Below the pieces are notes generated by a model. That model did no database searches and was not told the DNA's origin. It worked only from the letters and a program-made list of their open reading frames with translations. Below, in pieces: positions 48,755-56,828 of a stretch of 64,000 nucleotides of DNA (within the stretch, counting starts at the first letter, position 1; every line of letters begins with the position of its first letter). This DNA comes from Trichosphaerium sp. ATCC 40318 (lineage: Eukaryota; Discosea; Flabellinia; Trichosidae), in contig JALMLS010000194.1 of the NCBI GenBank assembly GCA_038496445.1, positions 62,001 through 126,000 on the forward strand, in the 5' to 3' direction. The position numbers and the translations under genes were made by a program.

Positions 48755-49091
48755 TAATACTGTTTGCAATGTTAGAATAGAAATAGCACATGTACCAAGT
48801 GTATTGAATGTATTTAACCTACAGCTGTTGATACCTTTAGTGTACTTCTTATTGTACGGTTTAGTTTACCAAGCCTATTTAATGTTCAATAATACCAGAT
48901 GTTAGAGAATGGCGTTTAGCCATTTTAGTTTTTGTAGGTGGTAAACCGAGACCAAAATTTGACCCCCTTAACATGCTAAGGATTATTCTTCAAAGCTAGT
49001 TGGTATGTTTTTAACACAATAACACTTTAGCACAATCGAAGTAAACCAACAATAATGTTACTAAGCTAAGCTATTTTACTCAAAAGCATTT
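48755..49091. other. Intergenic region between convergent R8 and R9
   Basis: 3' flanks of the two RCC1 copies meeting tail to tail. A short stretch after the R8 stop matches that after R7. No gene is seen. Confidence 0.5.
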
Positions 49092-50928
49092 TTACAGGAT
49101 ATTTCTGTGCTTTGCTTTGAATACTTTGACCCTTTCAATGGGACTGAATTCTAGTTCTTCTAGTAAGGTTGAAGTTATGTCCTCAGGCTTGATATTAGCA
49201 TCATTCATCAATGATCCAAGTTCTTGTGCTCTTTCATTTGCAATACCCAACTTCATCAATATTATCTTCCAATCAGGTTCAACTTTTGGAGCTGATTGGT
49301 TCTCATATGCTTCTCTGAAATGTGACTAGCACAGCCCGCATTAATAAACGCAAGTACTTTTACAAACTAACGAGATATGTACCTTATTATTGGCGTCAAC
49401 AGAAATGTTGGGTTTATTGAGCCAGGACTTTTGAGATAAAACGCTCAGATCATCATCTGATTCGTCACACTAGAATAATGATCAGTTGTCACGTGGATTG
49501 TTAGTTGTAAAGGCTTACTTTAAAGCGTTCCTCTTGCTTTTGTATTTCAAGGGCTTCAAGGGCATCTTGAATCATATTAAGGTGTTCAGGAGCATCTCCA
49601 AACTTTGTGTATTCTCTATCAGCATCAAAATCACGATTTGGTTCAATAACAGCTTTTGCCAAGTACTTTTCAATTCTGTCTTCCTTCAGAGCCTCACTGC
49701 TTTTGGCTGTAGTGATTTGCTATATTGTCATTTAACTTAAATATTTATGTTTGGTTTTGAGCACCTTTTCACTCATTTGTTTTGTTGGCGGAAGATCTGT
49801 AGAGTTATATTTGGTGTTCTAAAAATATCAACATTAAAGCTCAGAAAGACAACTTGTTATGGTACCTTTTTGTGATAGTTGAATGTCAATTTTTGCAGGT
49901 TTGATTCTCCATAATTATTACGACCATCTGTGTCCAACTTGAGGTCATGAGATATTGCCAAATAATGATATGCTTTATTGGCAAACTCAAGATATTTTCC
50001 AGGTAATTTTAATGGTTTTTTTGATCTGAACAAATCAATCCATTTCCCTTTACCCCACCCAAACAAACAACCTTCATCATCAATCGCAAATGATGTCCAC
50101 ACACCAGCATGTACAGATATGATGTTATTGAGTCCTTTGACCATACTCGCGATCAATACCCAACCCAAGACACCCACGCCAGTTAAGTCCAAAAGAAAAT
50201 ACTTGTCCTGACTTGAGGAGAACAAGTACATGATGAGAACCAATGGCAATATCAGTGGCATCATCAACACTTGGAACACGTGAAATTGTCTTTGGATTCA
50301 AGAATAACGATTTATCTTTTGCTTCATCTTCTGTTGTTCCCCAAAGAAATACATGACCTGTTGATGTCATTGCTCCACTTATGTCATTAGTTTGAATTTT
50401 GTTGACATGATCAAGACTTGGAATACGTTTTGGTGAGTTTACTTTCTTTGTGTCAAATGAATGACCCAATCCATGATATTCATTGTCTCCCCAAGAGTAG
50501 ACATGACCTGCTTGCGATAACGCCATACTCACATGATAGGCAGATACTTGCGTGATATTGTTGAGATTTGGAACACGTGTTGGTGACGAAACAGACTTGA
50601 AGTGACCCAGACCCAACGACCCAGCTGAATTACCGCCCCATGAATACACAATACCATTTGAATCAACTGCAAGGCTATGAAAAAACCCAGCAGCAATACA
50701 GACGATATTTGTGAGTGACTTTATTGGTCTAGCAATAGCTCTCGCTTTGGTTATTAGTTCCTGTAAATATTGAAAAGTAGACTTCTTGGCTGTGCCTAAC
50801 TGGCACCAAGAGTTACCCCCCCACGTGTAAACAAAGCCATCGTCTGCGATTACCATTGAATGTTCGTAACCAGCGGCCAAACGGTTAACATATTGTAAAT
50901 TAACCGACGAAGTTTGAGGTTCTGCCAT
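49092..50928 (-). pseudogene. R9: reversed RCC1-SAM gene with frameshift
   Basis: This is the only copy on the minus strand. The ATG is at 50926-50928. Near 50138-50141 eleven bases are missing compared with the other copies, apparently by recombination between two TCA repeats. The propeller frame therefore ends D-R-E-Y-G-Q-R-T-Q and the rest of blades 6-7 is in another frame. Between blades 1 and 2 about nine extra residues (STFQYLQELITKAR) replace the usual D-E-x-K-S-S. Linker, an exon ending SWLNKPNISV, and the SAM-like exon (DWKIILMKLGIANERAQELG, stop 49092-49094) remain open. The copy is clearly more diverged than the others. Confidence 0.75.
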
Positions 50929-51800
50929 TTGTATTGTTTGTAAATTAAGCAAGTCTTTTTTATAACACGTGACTTCGCTTATGCTGGTACCGAACAAGTT
51001 CTAAAAATTACATTTGTTAACACCCAGGAATTTCCTAACTGTTAACGCTGTATTGTGGAAAAGAAAGCTCTGATGGACCAGATTCGCGATTGAAGTAACT
51101 TTGTACAAAGTTTTTCTGAAATGCATGACACGCAACGCTAAACGCATAATGTGAAACACCTGCAATTGCTACGTGCAATAGTGGGCGTTTTAGTACGTTT
51201 GATACATGCGCCTGTAACCAGCTCCGTAGACTATTTAAAAAGGTTAGTCACCCCTCAAAATGCGGTATTAGACATAGTTAGTAACACTTTAAATGTCGGG
51301 ACCTTAGCACGAGAAAATGTTGTTTTTTTGCTTTCTTCATATTGAAGTGCAAACCCGAGAAGTTTATTTGTACTTTACATAATGTGCAAATATGTGGTTA
51401 TGGTATTTGTAGCGATCAAAGTTCAAATGAAATCATTACTGCCATTTTTGGGCACGTTTTAAAAAAAAACTCTTTCAGCATTTTTGGCTTTTGGTTTCTC
51501 GTTCACAACACTCCTGAAACCCAAAAAGTAACTTGGCTCTCCTGTGCATGTAAAGGCCATACATATAGAAATGGTTCAGTAATCTACATTAGTGAATGAT
51601 TGTAACTACACCACATAACAAACTCAAAGTCATAGAACTGTGTAGCCTTACTTTCTGCTACAAAATGGTTAACCGTTTAGGGTTTGAAATAGGTTACCTC
51701 GCCTCTTCTTAACGATATAGTAGTACATGAACCTGTTTGAAAGGTTATTCTACATTATCGGTTTATTTTCTAATTAAACAACATATTTTACAGATGTCGG
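50929..51800. other. Intergenic region, no supported gene
   Basis: 5' flank of R9 and 3' flank of the F-box/LRR gene. Two open frames on the plus strand (51151-51345 and 51342-51599) show no recognisable domain, no clear start context and no splice partners. One ends in a cysteine-containing stretch (LSCACKGHTYRNGSVIYISE) that I could not place. Confidence 0.4.
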
Positions 51801-53078
51801 CTAGTACGTATTGCTCATGCAAATATGTACTGGTTGTAGTGCTTGGATGCCTTTATACGTAAGATTTCCACCATACTCGTTATTAAAGTAAATAGTATGA
51901 ACTCCTTTTAGTGCTAGAATTCCCTCATCTGTCAAATTGTGACAATGTGACACATTAATAGTATGTACACCTCTCAGCGCTTTGATGCCCTTGTCTGTAA
52001 TGTGTATACAACCTTCAAGGTTAATGGTATGGACGCCCGTTAGTTCTTTAATACCTTCATCTGTCACTATTGTTCCTTCGAGATTAATGTTATGCACACC
52101 TCTGAGCGCCTTGATGCCCTTGTCTGTAATGTATATACAACCTTCAAGGTTAATGGTATGGACGCCCGTTAGTTCTTCAATACCTTCGTCTGTAATTATG
52201 GTTTTAGCAAGGTCAATGTTATGAACGTTTAGCCCTTTGATGCCTTCATTTCCAACGCAAGTGCCTTCAAGACTGATGGTATGAACACCTTTTAGAGCTT
52301 TAATGCCTGCATTTGTTATTTCGATACAATAAGCAAGGTCAATGGTGTGAACGCCCTTCAGTTCTTTGATGGCTTCATCCGTCACATCTAATCCTTCAAG
52401 GTTAATAGTATGTACTCCTCTTAACGCTTTGATACCGTCATCTGAGACATTTGTTCCGATAAGGTGAATAGTGTGTACTCCTTGAAGTGCTTTGAGGCCT
52501 TCATTTGTCACTCTCATACAATAAGAAAGGTCAATAGTGTGAACGCCCTTCAGTTCTTTGATGGCTTCATCTGTCACATCCAATCCTTCAAGGTAAATAG
52601 TATGTACTCCTCTTAACGCTTTGATACCGTCATCTGACACATTTGTATCTTCAAGGTGAATAGTGTGTACTCCTTGGAGCGCCTTGAGACCTTCATCTGT
52701 AATGTGCTCACAACTTTTAAGGTTAACGGTATGAACGCCTTGAAGTTGTTTTAAATCCTTATCTGTTATGCTCTTGAATGAGGTTGCTGAGATTTTACGG
52801 CAGCCTTTTAATAACGAATACACTGTATCCTCCATTTCTTTGAGTGGAATAATTAGCGTGTTAGCCATAACACCGGCATATTCTTTGATCTTCAAAATGT
52901 CCGCTATTGATGATAAATGAACTGTTTTGTAGCCAACGATAACGTGAATGATGTCAGCCATCAAGCTACATGACTGAGCAACAGCGAATCGTGATGGTCC
53001 GTCTGTGTGAGACAGGATATGTGAAATAACCTCGGTAGGAAAATCAAGAATATTTGGAGTATTGTATGTCACGTGCAT
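51801..53078 (-). CDS. F-box/leucine-rich repeat protein
   Basis: A single-exon frame of 425 codons, unlike the intron-rich neighbours. The N-terminus (ILDFPTEVISHILSHTDGPS) resembles an F-box. From about residue 110 there are a dozen leucine-rich repeats of 21-24 residues with the strict pattern L-x-G-V-H-T-I-x-L-E-G-x-x-[VI]-T-D-E-G-I-K-A. F-box/LRR proteins recruit substrates to SCF ubiquitin ligases. The invariant G-V-H-T-I and near-identical repeats indicate recent internal duplication. Proteins of this look (L-x-x-V-H-T-L-x-L) are also common in giant DNA viruses of amoebae. The start ATG is at 53076-53078. Confidence 0.75.
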   Translation of the reverse strand: MHVTYNTPNILDFPTEVISHILSHTDGPSRFAVAQSCSLMADIIHVIVGYKTVHLSSIADILKIKEYAGVMANTLIIPLKEMEDTVYSLLKGCRKISATSFKSITDKDLKQLQGVHTVNLKSCEHITDEGLKALQGVHTIHLEDTNVSDDGIKALRGVHTIYLEGLDVTDEAIKELKGVHTIDLSYCMRVTNEGLKALQGVHTIHLIGTNVSDDGIKALRGVHTINLEGLDVTDEAIKELKGVHTIDLAYCIEITNAGIKALKGVHTISLEGTCVGNEGIKGLNVHNIDLAKTIITDEGIEELTGVHTINLEGCIYITDKGIKALRGVHNINLEGTIVTDEGIKELTGVHTINLEGCIHITDKGIKALRGVHTINVSHCHNLTDEGILALKGVHTIYFNNEYGGNLTYKGIQALQPVHICMSNTY

Positions 53079-53124
53079 CCTATTTTGGAAAAAACTTAGG
53101 TAAAGGTACTTCCGGTTTTAGTTT

Positions 53125-53373
53125 TTATTTGGGGTACTTTTGTTTTGATATGCGGTTATTAATTGTTGCCCTTTCAACTCTTTCAATGTTTTTTAGATTG
53201 TTTGAAAGAACAAGGTCTAGTTGTTCTGAGATGCTTGTGTTTATTGTGTCAACGACATCCTCAAGCCGGTTTATGAATTTGGGATATATGGAGGTTACTT
53301 TACCAAAGGATTTGGTATGGTGCTTAGAATAATACAATATAACTTGTTCTAATGAAACAGGGCTGAAATTCAT
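53125..53373 (-). CDS. Small hypothetical protein (82 residues)
   Basis: An ATG-started frame (MNFSPVSLEQVILYYSKHH ...) ends 46 bases before the F-box/LRR start, on the same strand. It is helical and charged, with no known domain. It may be a small gene, an upstream exon of the next gene, or chance. Confidence 0.3.
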   Translation of the reverse strand: MNFSPVSLEQVILYYSKHHTKSFGKVTSIYPKFINRLEDVVDTINTSISEQLDLVLSNNLKNIERVERATINNRISKQKYPK

Positions 53374-53915
53374 GCTTTCCTTTTGTTTGGACGAATATTT
53401 TGAACAAAAACTATACGCGACTTTTCACGTGCGTTAAACTATGCTCAGTGTTCACGTGCTAAGTCAATTCTAGGGAAATCTGAAGGGTATGTAGCAGAAC
53501 TAAGGTAATTTGCAAAAAAAAAAATTACACGTGCGCATATCGTAATCACAGACAACTTATTAAAAACGTGCGCGTCAGCAGTGTATTATTACAAAATCAT
53601 AGCCGCACAAACAGTTTTTTTCAGTTTTTTTTGGTTTTGGCTTAAGTTTCATTTCTTTTTGTTCTTTTTGCGTACAAGTTGGTTGGCAATAACGCACGAT
53701 CATAAAAAGACCTTGTCATGTTATTTCGCGTCACTAACAGATGCGGTAGCAAAATATACGCTACAAAATCTAATTTACGTAAAGGTTAGTGTATTCCGAG
53801 TCGATTCTGAAGCTTTTAATCGTGTGAAATCAGAAAAGCGTCAAAAAACAGATAAAAATGTTTTAGTACCGCTTTACACGCTTTACACAGTATTATTAAG
53901 CGAACTGGCCACTAA
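53374..53915. other. Intergenic region / possible 5' exon of the W-repeat J protein
   Basis: Contains several CACGTG or CACGTGC motifs (53428, 53453, 53529). The first exon of the gene that follows must lie somewhere here, because its repeat frame has no ATG; I could not fix it. Confidence 0.4.
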
Positions 53916-55558
53916 TTGGAAATAGAAACACGAGTGGCACAACCAGTACGCTCAATATGGGGTTGGGGAGCGAAATCTAGCCAAAGCGACGTAGTATCGA
54001 AAAACAGAAAGACTCTAGACAGCATACAACAAGAACTTGGTTTAAATAAACCAGAGGACTGGTATAATGTTACCGAAGAGGATGTAGTACTCCACGGTGG
54101 TGTACGCGTTTTGAAAGCGTACGTTCTGACTCTGCAGCGTCAATACTCTTTTAAGCGCCACTGACACGTAACGTAGTAACGAGGGGTCTCTATCAAGGGC
54201 TTTGGCAGCAGAATATCCTGAAACAAAATGGGACAGACTAAAATTCAGGTACACAAGCGCTTTAGAGCTTCATCACAATGTAGTCGTCGTTTTAACGCTT
54301 TGAACAGTAAATCTCTGAGGTTACATTATCAAAACATCAACACTCAGCGTAAAGTATTCGACGCTATTGGCAAAGAGCTTGGCATAGAGAACGTTGACGA
54401 ATGGGATGCAGTTGGCGAAAAAGATTTTAAAAACGCAGGAGGTTTGCGTATACTTGGTCTGTACGCATAGAAGTAACTAGAGGAGGTCAGCTCTTCCGTT
54501 TTTAACAGAAACCAAGCGTATCTTGAATCTTCATCCTAATTCCATTCGTTACCCCTCTATTCGTGTCTTACATCTTCTGTTAGCTATGGAGGGTCAATGC
54601 AAAAGGCACTAGAACGCGTTTACTCCAGATCTGCAACAGCCGCTAAAAAAAAGAAGTGCGTCTCAATTGCAACCCCCTTTATTGACAAGTGGATTGATTA
54701 TATATTGATTGGTTTGATCCTTAGGCAAGGAAGTGTTAGACACTCTAAGAAACAACAAACTCTATCAATTCTTGAACAAAGAAAGATTGTCTCGTTTCTA
54801 GGAGAGCGTCTTAAAGTCCAACATCCTCAAGATTGGTATGAGATACACTTCTTGGAATTGTACAAGCTCCTACCACCAAAGGAGAGAAAGGTTTTACTCA
54901 GACCGTACGCACCTGGAATTTATTTAACCAGGTTCTAAGGCAATTTATTGACAAGATTGTGATTAGGTATGGCGGAGTGTTTTTTGAGCTGTTGAAAGCA
55001 ACAATTCCAAATTTCCCTTGGAAAAAAGAAGACTTTGAGTACGTTCCTTCATGACACACTCTTTATTTCCCCTTTGACTGATCATATCGCCTTTAGTGAT
55101 GTATGTATGGTAAATGCAGAAGATGGTACGCCTTTTTAACCAAAAGCTAGAAATGCATTGTATCTTCAAGTCTTCTAACTAAAAAATCACGTGTCAGTTT
55201 TTTTTATTGACTTGTTTTATGTTTAGAGTTATCTCGCCTTGATCATAAAACTGGTAGTATTAATTACCACACAACCTTGACAAAGCAAGGTGCTATTTCA
55301 AAGAAGCATTGTACCATTTTGGGTATTGATGAGAGAGCAACTGTTAAGCAGATAAAGCAAGCATACAAAGAAAAAATTAAAATATGGCATCCGGGTATGA
55401 ATGGCCGTCAAGTGCATTCTGTATCTTTGTGTGCTAACAATTGTTTAGATAAGGCCAAACCAGATCAAAAAGAGTATGCAGATGGAGTATTTAAGGAAAT
55501 CACTGCAGCTTATGAGCAATTAATGTCAACAAGAGATCCAAAAGCAGAAAAAAGCTAA
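53916..55558 (+). CDS. W-repeat protein with C-terminal J domain (5' end not found)
   Basis: Spliced exons give the same repeats as the gene at 20817-24330: LNKPEDWYNVTEEDVVLHGG joined to A-N-E-G-S-L-S-R-A-L-A-A-E-Y-P-E-T-K-W; LGIENVDEWDAVGEKDFKNA then G-G-L-R-I-L; RLKVQHPQDWYEIHFLELY; YGGVFFELLKATIPNFPWKK. Introns start GTACG or GTACA, for instance at 54119 and 54248. The last exons encode a J domain, HCTILGIDERATVKQIKQAY ... I-W-H-P-D, where the intron at about 55395-55450 splits the D of HPD, then F-K-E-I-T-A-A-Y-E-Q-L-M-S-T. The stop is at about 55556-55558. J domains activate Hsp70. The start is upstream and unresolved, and joins at 54470-54720 are unsure. Confidence 0.6.
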
Positions 55559-55704
55559 ACACCCAACGTTTTTGTAACATGGATGCTTCATTAAAATTTG
55601 TATAAAATGATGTAACCATATAAGAATTTTACGTGTGCTGCGGCTTGCACCATTTCGCTTGCTGAAATAACGTTATTGCAATTATTGTGGTATAATAACC
55701 AGTC

Positions 55705-56010
55705 TTCGCTGATAAGCAAAACAGTTTGTGCCTGTTGTGCTTGCAAAACAACAACACAATGAAATGTAGATATAAAACGCAGAAAGTACAAACAAATGTG
55801 TGTAAGTGAGTAAGAGTGCCAACAGAAACAGGTGTGAAAGCAATGTATATTATACAGAATTGGTGGAAGTAATTTGCTTTAACAGGACATCTAATAAGCC
55901 AATGTAGCTCAGTCGGTAGAGCGTTAGCCTTTTAAGCTAATGGTCGCGGGTTCGAGCCCCGTCATTGGCTAGTTTTTGCTATACCGCTCTACCGTCCGAG
56001 CGTTTTGCCA
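55705..56010. repeat. Left arm of large inverted repeat
   Basis: This arm is the reverse complement of 56410-56715 with only scattered differences. It spans a short A+C-rich stretch (GCAAAACAACAACACAATG near 55743), the whole tRNA-Lys gene and about 40 bases beyond it. The spacer between the arms is about 400 bases. Confidence 0.85.
55898..55970 (+). tRNA. tRNA-Lys (anticodon TTT)
   Basis: The sequence folds into a full cloverleaf: acceptor stem GCCAATG/CATTGGC, D arm TAGCTCAGTCGGTAGAGC (A box), anticodon stem TTAGC/GCTAA with loop CTTTTAA, and T arm GCGGGTTCGAGCCCCGT (B box). There is no intron. It lies in the left arm of an inverted repeat and has an exact partner at 56450-56521. Confidence 0.95.
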
Positions 56011-56409
56011 TTTTGCACTTTGTGGAGTTTATTTCCCTTTTAGTAGTCATTACGGAACTCAGATCTAATTTTTTGAACAGGTCTTGGCTTGCTGTTACCA
56101 TAAAGCTTGAGAGGTTGTACAAAACCCATTTCGTTAACCTGCTAGGACGAACAAGAACAAACGTGGATTGTTGCATTTTACGCTCTCCAGATTTGTGACT
56201 TTCTGTTCTTATGGCCATGTTAAGTACTGCATAAGGATACACTAATGGTATAGCTTGCAGCGTCTCGAAATCAGCCTTAGCGCTAGCATAAAATAGCGTT
56301 TTCAGGTCAAATCCGTTGTAATAGCAAACAAGGTGTCTGGAACACTAATACAGTTTAGATTCAATAAGCTAGTATTCATGCCAGATCTAAAATAGTGCCT
56401 TCGCAACAA
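56011..56409. other. Spacer of the inverted repeat
   Basis: Unique sequence between the arms. Short open frames on both strands (55965-56242) show no known domain. Nothing else is recognised. Confidence 0.5.
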
Positions 56410-56715
56410 TAGCAAAACGCTCAGAGGTAGAGCGGTAGAGCAAAAACTAGCCAATGACGGGGCTCGAACCCGCGACCATTAGCTTAAAAGGCTAACGCTC
56501 TACCGACTGAGCTACATTGGCTTATTAGATGTCCTGTTAAAGCAAATTACTTCCACCAATTCTGTATAATATACATTGCTTTCACACCTGTTTCTGTTGG
56601 CACTCACCTTCCTCGCTTACACACATTTGTTTGTACTTTCTGCGTTTTATATCTACATTTCATTGTGTTGTTGTTTTGCAAGCACAACAGGCACAAACTG
56701 TTTGGCTGATACGCG
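56410..56715. repeat. Right arm of large inverted repeat
   Basis: Reverse complement of 55705-56010; see that entry. It ends before the 3' end of RPA1. Confidence 0.85.
56449..56521 (-). tRNA. tRNA-Lys (anticodon TTT), second copy
   Basis: Identical in its mature part to the tRNA at 55898-55970 and in opposite orientation, in the other arm of the inverted repeat. The acceptor stem GCCAATG, anticodon loop CTTTTAA and B box GGTTCGAGCCC are all intact, so both copies should be functional. Confidence 0.95.
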
Positions 56716-56828
56716 AGACGAAAGTTTTAGTGTTTATCAGTTGTGTCGTTTATTTGTACATTCACTGTGTGCCATACAACTTTTAAAAATCACCATCAAT
56801 GGTTATTGCAATAGGGTGTAATTATACA

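Noticed and set aside
6058-50928. A diversity-generating retroelement driving the RCC1 variation
   Set aside because: No reverse transcriptase or template repeat is seen in the window, and the changed bases are not limited to adenines.
6058-50928. UV-B photoreceptor (UVR8) function for the RCC1 copies
   Set aside because: The tryptophans at the G-x-x-H sites are not conserved; they vary from copy to copy. Only the structural position is comparable.
51840-52760. CRISPR-like direct repeats
   Set aside because: The periodic repeats are coding and spell out leucine-rich repeats; there are no unique spacers.
53054-53332. Plus-strand open frame overlapping the F-box/LRR 5' end
   Set aside because: It lies antisense to better supported frames, starts inside the F-box gene and resembles nothing.
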